Assembly (NCBI GenBank): GCA_913775525.1
Contig: CAJYLH010000039.1
Coordinates: forward strand, 1 to 64,000
Direction: 5' to 3'
Length of the DNA: 64,000 nt
DNA from: an uncultured Chryseobacterium sp.
GTDB lineage: Bacteria; Bacteroidota; Bacteroidia; Flavobacteriales; Weeksellaceae
Within the stretch, counting starts at the first letter, position 1. Each line of letters begins with the position of its first letter. Shown piece after piece: positions 1 through 8,238 of this stretch. The notes beneath the pieces were generated by a model. It did not search any database. It worked only from the letters and a program-made list of their open reading frames with translations, and was not told the DNA's origin. The position numbers were made by a program, and so were the translations under genes.

Positions 1-13
1 CGTCGGTATTTAG

Positions 14-101
14 GGAGAGTTGGCAGAGTGGTCGATTGCGGCAGTCTTGAAAACTGTTGACTGTAACAGGTCCGGGGGTTCGAATCCCTCACTCTCCGCC
101 A
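14..101 (+). tRNA. tRNA-Ser (UGA anticodon)
   Basis: The 7-bp acceptor stem GGAGAGT (14-20) pairs with ACTCTCC (91-97), followed by discriminator G98 and an encoded CCA (99-101). The anticodon loop CTTGAAA (46-52) places TGA at 48-50, so it reads UCA and other UCN serine codons. The T-arm contains GGTTCGAATCC. A long variable arm is present, as expected for a class II tRNA. It is the likely historical integration target of the island that follows. Confidence 0.97.
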
Positions 102-122
102 GTTGGGAAACCAAAATAAGCT

Positions 123-158
123 AAAACGCTGTAAACATTGATGTTCACAGCGTTTTTT
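123..158 (+). terminator. intrinsic terminator of tRNA-Ser
   Basis: AAAACGCTGT pairs with ACAGCGTTTT, with further pairing AACAT/ATGTT towards the loop, and a T-run follows. It lies just after the tRNA. From here to 373 no gene is seen, only short broken reading frames. Confidence 0.8.
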
Positions 159-373
159 GTTTTAGCGCAGTATCAAAAAAAAACAAAAAAGGTCAAGATT
201 TATATGGGATTAATATGTTCTATTTTATGTACATTTTTAAATTTCACAAATGGGATACGAAAGCACACAAGGTATGAAGATTGGCGTTAATGGCAATCAA
301 TGGAATTTTTACCTGTCTTAAAAACATCGGACCTCAATAAGAGTCCCATTATTGCCTTTGACTTAGGAGCTGA

Positions 374-685
374 TTTTTAAAATATGAGAATCATACGCAA
401 TTCGTCAATTCAGATGTCCTTTTTCCTGTTCTCAGCAATCAGAAAATGAATTCGTATCTGAAAGAAATTGCCAATGTATGTGGCATCAATAAAGATTTGA
501 CGTTTCATATTGCAAGACATACTTTTGCTACTACTGTAACATTGTCCAACGGTGTTCCGATTGAAAGTGTAAGTAAGATGCTTGGGCATACTAATATTAA
601 AGCTACTCAGCATTATGCGAAGATTCTGGATAAGAAAGTGAGTGAGGATATGGCGGTGTTACGAAATAGGCTTAAGACTAAATAA
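374..685 (+). pseudogene. tyrosine recombinase/integrase, C-terminal remnant
   Basis: This is the C-terminal part of the catalytic domain of a phage-type tyrosine integrase. The frame is open from the TGA at 371-373 and the first ATG is at 446, but homologous-looking sequence (…SDVLFPVLSNQK) lies upstream of that ATG, so the gene has lost its 5' part. Visible motifs are box II HIARHTFATT (HxxR), the GHTN segment, and the nucleophile tyrosine in ATQHYAKI. The N-terminal SAM-like and core-binding domains are absent, so it should be inactive. It sits directly downstream of tRNA-Ser, the usual place for the integrase of a tRNA-targeting island, and marks the edge of the AT-rich defence island. 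An annotation pipeline might call only 446-685 as a 79-aa protein. Confidence 0.85.
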
Positions 686-851
686 TAGATAAGGGTAGCT
701 GAATTAGTTAACACTTAATCTGTTTTAAAGTTATTCAATTCGATTGTAACTGTCATATTAAGTATTAACTAATTTACTAAAACATTTCCTTTTTCTTCGC
801 TTGTCTGAGTTTTTGAAAAAAAGGATTGCGGAAATATTAAAAAATATCTTT

Positions 852-1418
852 TTATAGTTCTTCCAATATTTCTTCATCACTTCCGCTCTTATCTGCATTT
901 ACTAAATCTAACATCATATCTAAGAAACCAGTATTTTTATAAAAATAATTAGGATTATCTTTTAATTTTTCTTCTACTGTATAAAAACCATAGTTAGCAT
1001 ATTGTTCCATAGTATCAATTAGATAATCAACAGCTTTTCTTTCTGTCACTTCTCCCTTTTCAAGAGCAATTAAATCTAGGTCGTTAGTTTTTGCTATTAA
1101 TGCAGTAAAGATATAATCCCTTAATTTTGGATAGGCTTTTCTAAACTTCTTAGAATCTAAGTTTCCCCAAAACTGAATAGGTTGTCCTAATACTTTTGTC
1201 TCGCCAGTTAATTCTTTTCGCTTATCAGCATATAAACCAATAAAAAAAGCGTATATGTAGAGCTCATAACCAGAACCAAATATTTTTCCTTTGCTTGACA
1301 TTGATTCTACCGAACCTCCGCCATACTCAGTAAATTGTCGTAAAAGTATATCCTCAAAATGAGTTTCAAATTGTGGATTTCTTCTTGCCCACACATCGTA
1401 TAAATTCTCTTTTGCCAT
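852..1418 (-). CDS. uncharacterised 188-aa protein, last gene of the phosphorothioation-defence operon
   Basis: I do not recognise a named family. The protein is soluble and charged, with aromatic-rich segments such as GSGYELYIYAFFIGLYADKRK near residues 50-70 and an acidic C-terminus (EEILEEL). There is no signal peptide or membrane helix. It starts 2 bp after the stop of the SMC-like ATPase and ends the long minus-strand operon, so it is probably translated with it. By position it would be a subunit or adaptor of the restriction arm (compare SspH/SspG or DndE/DndG roles), but this is inference from context only. No terminator of obvious strength is seen after it; 686-851 is non-coding. Confidence 0.8.
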   Translation of the reverse strand: MAKENLYDVWARRNPQFETHFEDILLRQFTEYGGGSVESMSSKGKIFGSGYELYIYAFFIGLYADKRKELTGETKVLGQPIQFWGNLDSKKFRKAYPKLRDYIFTALIAKTNDLDLIALEKGEVTERKAVDYLIDTMEQYANYGFYTVEEKLKDNPNYFYKNTGFLDMMLDLVNADKSGSDEEILEEL

Positions 1419-1420
1419 AA

Positions 1421-3559
1421 TTAATCTTTTATTAGAGTTAATTTAGTTTGAATAGTTGACAAATCTAAATTATTGAACGGACGTAGTTTTTCCATTCTAT
1501 AAATTGTACAACTTTGGGCATCAATTTTATTGTTATCTAAAATTCCATTTTCTGTTAAGAAACTTTTTGTAAATATTATACATTGTTTGTTAATGTCTGA
1601 AATAACCTTAAAAAAGTCACTTTCCTTTTGTGGAGAGAAAGAACTTGTAGGAGCATCAAAAATTAATGGATAATCATTCTCTCTTTTTAATGCAGTTAGA
1701 TCTGATACAGCAAATAAAACCGACATGTACATTGTGGTTTTTAGAGCTTGATTAGGACTAGAAATAAAGACATCATTTTTGTCTTGTAAAGCTATTCTTG
1801 CAGTTCCATCAGGCGCTTTAATTATTCTTAATATTCCGTAAAAACCATCAATATTAAGTTTTTCAAGATATTGATTAGCCTTATCTTCTAGTAGTGTTAA
1901 GAAATCTTGAGCATTTTTCTCTTTTGCATTTTTGAAAGCATTTTTAATTTTGTCCAATGCACTATGAATTTTACTATATGTAGCCGCGACAGAAGTTTTA
2001 GCCAAATTATTGTAAGCTTCTTGCTGTTTTTCTAAATCTTTCAGTATTTCACTTTCTTCTTTTTCAAGAAGAACAATTTGTTTTTCTGCTTGGCTTCTAT
2101 AATCCCACCAGTTTTTGATATTTTCATAAGCGTTTTGGAGTTGCTCTTCTGTTAACCCATCATTTTGAGCTAATAATTTCTTTTTATTTTCCTCTTCTAT
2201 ATCAATACTTTCCTGAATTTTATTTGCTTCGGCCTTTCTTGCTTCATTAAACTCAATAGTATCTCTTATTGTGTTTATTAATCCATTTATTTCTGCTTGA
2301 TTGTATTCTAAGTTATTACTTTTTTGTTCTAATTCTCGTAAAAAATTATTTGGGAAAAGTTGTTTTTCTTCTACTTTTTCTTCTGGTTGCTGACTGTTTA
2401 TTAGGTCACTAAGCTTATTAACCATAAATTTATATGGGTCTGTTCCCTCTTTTGCTTCTCGACCACAAACCTTGCAAAATTCATCTTTAATCATCTCTTG
2501 CATAGAGATTTTATCAGGAATATTAGGAGATAAAGGAATAATACCTTCGGCTATTTCTTTAGCTAATTCTTGTTTACCTTTTAGTTTATACTCTTCACGT
2601 TCTAGTTTTCTTCTCTCCTTACTGAACAGAGAAACTTTTTGTTGAAACTCATCAAATACAGAAGAAAATCCACTGAGAATCCACATATCATCAAGAAGTT
2701 TTATAGAATATTCTTCGTTAATATGCTTTTCTGTTTGGTTCTTTTTATCTCTTAATGATTTTAAACGTTCATTTATATCCCTTAATAATTCACTCGCTTC
2801 TTTACTATTTTCAATTTCATTGAGTTTTGTTGAATAATTAGTTGCGTTTTCTCTATTGCTTCTCAATCTCTGTCGAACGTCACTTAAATCTCTTCTTAGG
2901 GAATCTAATTTTGAACTTAATTCTCTTTCTTGCTCAGAGTTCTGTTTGTCAGATTTCATCGCTTTTTCAAATGCTTTTCGAGAGTGGTATTCAGCATAAT
3001 CAGTAAAACCATAACTATCATCCTCTCCACTATAGTAAGGTTCGAATTGTCTTATGTTTGAGAAGGTTTCAATCAGATAATTTAAAGCTTCAGGATTATT
3101 GAAAACATTAAGATTTTCTTCTCCTTTGAAAAGACAATACTTACGTATAGCTGCTTCAAAGCAGCGGTCTAATAATTTTCCTCCCTGAATTGGAATTCTT
3201 TCAGCTCCTTCATTTTCAAAGCCTTTGAATTGAAAATCATTTGTTTTTATTTCATTATTAGCATCTTTTGAAAACGAAAATGATTTTTCCACAATTTTTT
3301 CACCATCGTGATCAAAAATCATAGAAACACGTAGAATTTCACTTTCAAATTCAGGTAATTCTGATATTTTCTTTTCTGAGATTAGGCGATAATCAAGATT
3401 TTGTCTTGAAGTATCAAACAACCATTCCAACGCCTCAAAAAAAGTAGTTTTTCCATCGCCATTATCTCCAATGAAAATCATTAATCCATCATCAAATTTA
3501 ATGGTATTTACGCCGTAATAACTTCTAAAGTTTTCTATTGTGATTTCTTTGATAATCAT
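1421..3559 (-). CDS. SMC/DndD-like ABC ATPase with zinc hook
   Basis: A 712-aa SMC/Rad50-type ATPase of the kind called DndD in phosphorothioation loci. The N-terminus (…ITIENFRSYYG) leads into Walker A GDNGDGKTT at residues 31-39. Long heptad-rich coiled coils follow (about 190-340 and 400-530). Between them is a CxxC zinc hook (FCKVCG, C362 and C365). The C-terminal half carries a signature-like segment near SSPNQALKTTMYMS and Walker B/D-loop LIFDAPTSSF (about 633-642). Such proteins bind and remodel DNA with ATP. In the Dnd system DndD belongs to the modification complex; here an SspC-like ATPase already exists, so this one more likely belongs to the restriction arm. Its start overlaps the end of the 77-aa gene by 4 bp, suggesting translational coupling. 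Confidence 0.9.
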   Translation of the reverse strand: MIIKEITIENFRSYYGVNTIKFDDGLMIFIGDNGDGKTTFFEALEWLFDTSRQNLDYRLISEKKISELPEFESEILRVSMIFDHDGEKIVEKSFSFSKDANNEIKTNDFQFKGFENEGAERIPIQGGKLLDRCFEAAIRKYCLFKGEENLNVFNNPEALNYLIETFSNIRQFEPYYSGEDDSYGFTDYAEYHSRKAFEKAMKSDKQNSEQERELSSKLDSLRRDLSDVRQRLRSNRENATNYSTKLNEIENSKEASELLRDINERLKSLRDKKNQTEKHINEEYSIKLLDDMWILSGFSSVFDEFQQKVSLFSKERRKLEREEYKLKGKQELAKEIAEGIIPLSPNIPDKISMQEMIKDEFCKVCGREAKEGTDPYKFMVNKLSDLINSQQPEEKVEEKQLFPNNFLRELEQKSNNLEYNQAEINGLINTIRDTIEFNEARKAEANKIQESIDIEEENKKKLLAQNDGLTEEQLQNAYENIKNWWDYRSQAEKQIVLLEKEESEILKDLEKQQEAYNNLAKTSVAATYSKIHSALDKIKNAFKNAKEKNAQDFLTLLEDKANQYLEKLNIDGFYGILRIIKAPDGTARIALQDKNDVFISSPNQALKTTMYMSVLFAVSDLTALKRENDYPLIFDAPTSSFSPQKESDFFKVISDINKQCIIFTKSFLTENGILDNNKIDAQSCTIYRMEKLRPFNNLDLSTIQTKLTLIKD

Positions 3560-3789
3560 AATATATTCTGATTTAGATAGTTAATTACTTCATTATAGGT
3601 TTCCTTAAAAACACCTTTATCAAAACTTCCAACAACTCCCTCAATAATTTTTGCGACAGCTACAACAATTGGATTTTCAGAATTTAAGGCATCTTCTACG
3701 GTAGGAAAGTCCTTCGCATCAAATTCATAAAAAGAACTTAGTTTTTCGTCAGAAAGAACTAATTGTAACATTTTATCTTTATTATTCAT
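3556..3789 (-). CDS. small 77-aa protein between helicase and SMC-like ATPase
   Basis: A short acidic protein of predicted helical character with no recognised family. It overlaps the upstream helicase gene by 8 bp and the downstream SMC-like gene by 4 bp, so all three are almost certainly translated together and may form one complex. The overlaps on both sides are the main argument that this is a real gene. A role as a small bridging subunit of the restriction arm is inference. Confidence 0.8.
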   Translation of the reverse strand: MNNKDKMLQLVLSDEKLSSFYEFDAKDFPTVEDALNSENPIVVAVAKIIEGVVGSFDKGVFKETYNEVINYLNQNIL

Positions 3790-6016
3790 TATGGTAAAGA
3801 TTTAGATTATAATAATTCATAGTATCTAAAAGTATATTGATTGTATGAGAGCTATTTTCTGAAAGCAAAGCAAAATTATTGACTCTTTCCAACTCCTTTT
3901 TTAACATACTTCTTTCCATCTTGTAGCTTTCACTGTTGGGATTTATTTCAGGAATCACAACCAAATCGTGTATATATGCAAACTGCTTATCAGGATGTTT
4001 CCTAAGTATACGACCACGACGTTGTATAAATTGTCTTGGATTACCAGTGCTTGCACAAAAAATAGCTAATTCAGAACGCGGTACATCAACTCCTTCATCC
4101 AAACATTTCATTGAAGTAAGTACGTCAATTTCTCCATTAGCAAATTGTTCTAAAACATATTCTTTAGCATTAGTTCCTGAAATAAACTGCTTAATTGTTG
4201 TTCGTTTATCAATATTCTTTACTACTTCAGTAAAAACATCAATTAAATTTATAGCATCATTATCATTTTCTATTTCATCGTTATCTGAAAAATAATCTGT
4301 TTCAAAATATTCGTTCGGGTCGTTACCTTCAGGAACATAAACCAATGTATATTTTAAGTTGCCTTTCTTTTTATATTGTTCTTTTAGAATATCATTAAAT
4401 ACAGATATTTTATTAGATGCTTTATGTATAATTCGTTTCCTCACTAATAATAATGCTGTTAAAATGGAATTTTTACTAAAACTGTCAGATTCACTTTTAT
4501 AGAATTTTGATATTTTTAGTGATAACTCCATATAATCTCTCATTTCAGATTCTGTAAGAGTAACTATATGAGGGTAATAATAGTAACGGCATAATACACC
4601 TTTATTTATGGCTTCTTCCATTGAATACTCATAAGTGTATTCATTTTCACTATTGAAAAATGAGAACAACTTTTTGTTTCCTTCTTCGTCAAATTGCCGT
4701 TCGGGTGTTGCAGAAAGACCAATTCTTCGTCTGCAATTAATTTTCGGTAAGAGTTTTAGTAAAGAACCTGACCCCATATTATGACATTCGTCCGCAATAA
4801 GCAAGGTTTTGGCTGGCAACTGATTCAGCTCAGTAAAAATATTTTCTCTTGCAAAAGAAGAATACGTTGAAATTACAATATATGAAACTTGCTCTGTTGG
4901 AGAAAGTCGTTCTCGCGTCAAGATAGACGCAAAATCGTTTTTCCAACGACTTTTTGAACAAACCTTTACAATATTCGTAAAACTGAATTTTTTACATTCG
5001 TTTTCCCATTGATTAACCAATGTAATTGTCGGTACAAGAATTAATGCTTTATAATAGCCTGTTTTTTTATAAACCTCAAGCAAGCAATTTAAGGATGTAA
5101 TGGTTTTTCCTGTACCTGTTGCCATTGCAAACAATCCTTGTTGATTGTTATTTTTCCAATTATTAAAAGCTATATTTTGATATTCTCTTGGACCTTCTGC
5201 ATACGGAAACTTTGGTTTTCTCGAATTTTTGTCAATAGCATCGTAAAGCTTAACAATAGTTTGTTTTAGCTTGTTATTTTTAATAAGACCTCTTTTCTTT
5301 TCAAATAGCTGTTCTTCTTGAACAATTAACTCATCAATACTTTTATTATCAAACTTATCTCTGATTGCAACTTCTATTTCATTTGCTGACAAATATTCAA
5401 CATCTTCGTCTTGTTCAGAAAAATAACTATCAATTGCCTTTAGTTGTTTTTTGACTAGTTTATTTGACCTCTCATCTTCCCAATCTAAAAACGCTTCTAA
5501 TTCTTCCAAATTTTCAGACAAACCGAATAATGTAAAATTACAAGAAGCTTTATATCCTACAGAATTTTCTCCATCGCTAAAAACTCCTGATTTATAATGG
5601 GCAATTCCTCTATTTTTTTTAGGTTTTATTACTTTGATTTCAATTCGTTTTTCAGCAATCAGATATGCCAAACATTCAAAGAAATGGGCATCGTATTCAT
5701 CAAGTACTTTTTCAAGAGAAACGACATCTGATAAATCAAATACATTATTCAGATTATCCGAGTTTTGTCCTTTTTCAAAAGCGTCTTTGTCTTTTTCAGA
5801 CAGCAAATGATTGATAACCATCCGCATTTTCCCGCCTTTGCTTATGAATGTAGCAAAACCAACAGACAGCAAATTAATAGCTGCTGAACTAAAATAGCCT
5901 AACAACAAATGAAATTCAGAACTGTTAGCTAAACCATCTAAATAAAATTGCAGAGGCTCATTTTCAGTTCCAGTCTTATAATCTCTATCTATTGACCAGT
6001 CACAATCTTTAAGCAT
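3782..6016 (-). CDS. PLD-like + DEAD/DEAH helicase (probable restriction subunit)
   Basis: A 744-aa superfamily 2 helicase with an N-terminal phospholipase-D-like nuclease region. The N-terminal ~230 residues show a PLD fold signature: YFSSAAINLLSVGF, then HYKSG (HxK near residue 140). The helicase core has motif I MATGTGKT (about 300), motif II DECH (about 409), motif III-like GLSATP (about 433) and motif VI QRRGRILRKH (about 664). PLD-helicases of this build occur in restriction and anti-phage loci, where they translocate on and cut or nick DNA. Only one clear HxK is seen, so the nuclease activity may be degenerate or need dimerisation. It overlaps the cysteine desulfurase gene by 8 bp. It is the likely motor of the arm that attacks DNA lacking phosphorothioate; that role is inferred from context. 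Confidence 0.9.
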   Translation of the reverse strand: MLKDCDWSIDRDYKTGTENEPLQFYLDGLANSSEFHLLLGYFSSAAINLLSVGFATFISKGGKMRMVINHLLSEKDKDAFEKGQNSDNLNNVFDLSDVVSLEKVLDEYDAHFFECLAYLIAEKRIEIKVIKPKKNRGIAHYKSGVFSDGENSVGYKASCNFTLFGLSENLEELEAFLDWEDERSNKLVKKQLKAIDSYFSEQDEDVEYLSANEIEVAIRDKFDNKSIDELIVQEEQLFEKKRGLIKNNKLKQTIVKLYDAIDKNSRKPKFPYAEGPREYQNIAFNNWKNNNQQGLFAMATGTGKTITSLNCLLEVYKKTGYYKALILVPTITLVNQWENECKKFSFTNIVKVCSKSRWKNDFASILTRERLSPTEQVSYIVISTYSSFARENIFTELNQLPAKTLLIADECHNMGSGSLLKLLPKINCRRRIGLSATPERQFDEEGNKKLFSFFNSENEYTYEYSMEEAINKGVLCRYYYYPHIVTLTESEMRDYMELSLKISKFYKSESDSFSKNSILTALLLVRKRIIHKASNKISVFNDILKEQYKKKGNLKYTLVYVPEGNDPNEYFETDYFSDNDEIENDNDAINLIDVFTEVVKNIDKRTTIKQFISGTNAKEYVLEQFANGEIDVLTSMKCLDEGVDVPRSELAIFCASTGNPRQFIQRRGRILRKHPDKQFAYIHDLVVIPEINPNSESYKMERSMLKKELERVNNFALLSENSSHTINILLDTMNYYNLNLYHNE

Positions 6017-7145
6017 TTCCTACCATCGTTTTAGTTAATTCAGAAATCGTTTTAGCAACTATCTTTATTTCTTCCTCTGTATTGAATTTTCCTAATGAAA
6101 ATCTAAGTGAAGCAAAAGCATCATCATCACTTAATCCCATTGAAGTCAAAACGTGTGAAGGTTCAACAATTGCAGACGTACAAGCCGAGCCATTTGAAAC
6201 AGCGATGTTTTTCATTCTGCCAATCATCACATTGGCATCTTGATGCTTAAAACAAATATTGCTAACATTATAAATTCTATTTTCACTACTTCCATTTACA
6301 AACGTATCAGGAATTTTAAGTAATTCTTTTTCTAATTCATTCCGTAATTTAGCAACTTTATCAGCATCTTGTTTCATTTCTTGCTCAGCAATTTCACAAG
6401 CCTTTCCAAGTGCTATAATACTTGGAACATTTAATGTTCCACTTCGCAAACCATTTTCGTGTCCACCTCCGTGTGTAAATGCAGGAAGTTTAATTCCTTT
6501 TTTTATATACAAAGCCCCAATTCCTTTAGGTGCATACATTTTATGTCCGCTTAAACATAAAATGTCAATACCAAAATCATCTACACTGATTTCAATTTTT
6601 CCAACAGCTTGTGTTGCATCAGTCATAAACACTGCCCCAAATTCGTGTGTAAGTGAAGCAATTTCTTGTATCGGTTGAATAACACCTGTTTCGTTGTTTA
6701 CAAACATTATACAAACCAACATTGTATCTGAACGAAACGACTTTTTCAATTCATTCAAATCAATCAATCCGTTTTGTTGAACCGATAAGTAAGTTACTTC
6801 GTAACCTTTATTTTCAAGATTTTTGCAAGTATCAAGAACTGCTTTATGTTCTGTTGAAACAGTTATTATATGTTTTCCTTTATCTGAGTGATTTTCTGCA
6901 ATTCCTTTCAAAGCAATGTTGATTGCTTCTGTTGAACCACTTGTAAAAATAATTTCTTTCTCATCTGCATTGATTAAATCTGCAACTTGTTTTCTTGCAG
7001 ATTGTACTGCATTATTTATGATTGTTCCAAAATAGTGTGTGCTACTTGGATTGGCAAAATTTTCTTTTAGAAATGGAAGCATTGTATCCAACACTCGTGG
7101 GTCTATTGGAGTGGTGGCGTTGTAATCAAGATATATAAATTCCAT
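6009..7145 (-). CDS. cysteine desulfurase, SspA/DndA-like
   Basis: A 378-aa class V aminotransferase of the NifS/IscS family. It removes sulfur from L-cysteine as an enzyme-bound persulfide. The start MEFIYLDYNATTPIDPR is typical. The PLP lysine lies in LCLSGHKMYAPKG (K202), and the sulfur-carrying cysteine in NGSACTSAIVEPSHVL (C322). A dedicated desulfurase inside a phosphorothioation operon is SspA (Ssp systems) or DndA/IscS (Dnd systems). Here it would feed the PP-loop protein encoded at 8239-9345. Oddly, two genes of other function separate it from the SspD-like gene, and it is directly coupled (8-bp overlap) to the helicase. Confidence 0.95.
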   Translation of the reverse strand: MEFIYLDYNATTPIDPRVLDTMLPFLKENFANPSSTHYFGTIINNAVQSARKQVADLINADEKEIIFTSGSTEAINIALKGIAENHSDKGKHIITVSTEHKAVLDTCKNLENKGYEVTYLSVQQNGLIDLNELKKSFRSDTMLVCIMFVNNETGVIQPIQEIASLTHEFGAVFMTDATQAVGKIEISVDDFGIDILCLSGHKMYAPKGIGALYIKKGIKLPAFTHGGGHENGLRSGTLNVPSIIALGKACEIAEQEMKQDADKVAKLRNELEKELLKIPDTFVNGSSENRIYNVSNICFKHQDANVMIGRMKNIAVSNGSACTSAIVEPSHVLTSMGLSDDDAFASLRFSLGKFNTEEEIKIVAKTISELTKTMVGNA

Positions 7146-7158
7146 ATGAATTAAGATT

Positions 7159-7551
7159 TTAAAACGAGAATTTTTTTAAATACTTAATACCATCAGTTAA
7201 ATTATCTAATATTACTCCTGATGGTTTATGGAGGATTTTAAAATATTTTGCAAAAGTCTTTTCCTCCTTTGATTTTTCATCGATTAAAATAATTGTTTTA
7301 TTTAAAGAATAGGCAACACCTAGCTCGAATGCTAATCCGTATCCAGAGGGATTTGTAGTTTCCATATAAGCAAAGAAAATATCACACTCCTTTACAAAAT
7401 GAATATCCCACGTTGTATAGAAATCTGAATGCTCAAGATTATGTTCTCTCGGATTGAAAAAAGTAAATTGTTCATTAAGTTCTTCAATGACTTTTGATTG
7501 CCAATTACTTTTAAATCCACCAGATAGAAAAACTTTGGGTCTATAGGTCAT
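7159..7551 (-). CDS. nucleoside 2-deoxyribosyltransferase-like protein
   Basis: A 130-aa protein with the nucleoside 2-deoxyribosyltransferase fold pattern (PF05014-like): VFLSGGF at 7-13, FNPRE at 32-36, ECDIFFAYM with C56-D57, then PSGYGLAFELGVAYSLNKTI at 68-87. E76 matches the family's catalytic glutamate. Related domains cleave N-glycosidic bonds of nucleosides, nucleotides or NAD and recur as defence effectors. The gene lies between a 4-TM protein gene (3-bp gap) and the desulfurase gene (14-bp gap), in the middle of the Ssp-like operon. Neither role belongs to the standard sulfur pathway, so it may be an added effector or a nucleotide-signal sensor; this is inference. Confidence 0.85.
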   Translation of the reverse strand: MTYRPKVFLSGGFKSNWQSKVIEELNEQFTFFNPREHNLEHSDFYTTWDIHFVKECDIFFAYMETTNPSGYGLAFELGVAYSLNKTIILIDEKSKEEKTFAKYFKILHKPSGVILDNLTDGIKYLKKFSF

Positions 7552-7553
7552 AA

Positions 7554-8228
7554 TTAAGTTGATTTTGCTGTATAGATTGAAAATGGCAATCCCAATGATA
7601 TTTCATAAAATTTATTTCGTGTTTGTCTTAATAAAATATAATTAAAAATTAAACAAAAATAAATTATATAAAATGCTTTCCCCGTATTAAATAAATCTAA
7701 AGAAAAGGGCTTTAAGATAGAAAAAACTAAAGCTGAAACACCTAATATTATTGAAGTATTTCCAATTTGATTAGAAAGATCGGCTCTAAATGTAAAAGTA
7801 TAAACTTTCTGATCCTGTTCTGGCATAAAGCCCATAACAATGCTTCTCATTTCTCTTAAGTTTGTGCTACTTAAGTCATCAGAGACATCTTTGGCACTAA
7901 GATATTTTGATAATAGTTCTTTTGAAAGTGAAAATGTTCTTCGGTTTTTTACTTTTTCTTCAATTTTCTTTATGTAAGAATACTCTCCTAAAATATTTTC
8001 CTTCATAACTCCCAATCCATAGATAGCGTAGCCCAATATATATGATACAACTATAAAAATAAATGGATAGAAATCATCTGAATTTGTTCCTATTGTAGGA
8101 TAAACAAAATAATCTTTTTTTATAATTATTGATAATACTATTAATAGATAACTTCCGGGCAGTAAATATCCAATAATATCCCAAACAAATTCTTTAAATG
8201 AATCAAAAAAACTTTTTATATTTTCCAT
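7554..8228 (-). CDS. four-helix membrane protein paired with the deoxyribosyltransferase-like gene
   Basis: I choose the start at 8228 (MENIKSFFDSF), because the longer frame to 8279 overlaps the SspD-like gene by 41 bp. The product is about 224 aa. Hydrophobic segments are …IIGYLLPGSYLLIVLSIII, FIFIVVSYILGYAIYGLG, TSIILGVSALVFSIL and FYIIYFCLIFNYILL, giving two pairs of helices with a ~85-residue charged cytoplasmic-type loop between pairs. I do not recognise the family. A membrane protein next to a nucleotide-processing enzyme resembles two-gene defence cassettes in which one partner depolarises the membrane, but no such activity can be read from the sequence. Confidence 0.85.
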   Translation of the reverse strand: MENIKSFFDSFKEFVWDIIGYLLPGSYLLIVLSIIIKKDYFVYPTIGTNSDDFYPFIFIVVSYILGYAIYGLGVMKENILGEYSYIKKIEEKVKNRRTFSLSKELLSKYLSAKDVSDDLSSTNLREMRSIVMGFMPEQDQKVYTFTFRADLSNQIGNTSIILGVSALVFSILKPFSLDLFNTGKAFYIIYFCLIFNYILLRQTRNKFYEISLGLPFSIYTAKST

Positions 8229-8238
8229 TATTATATAT

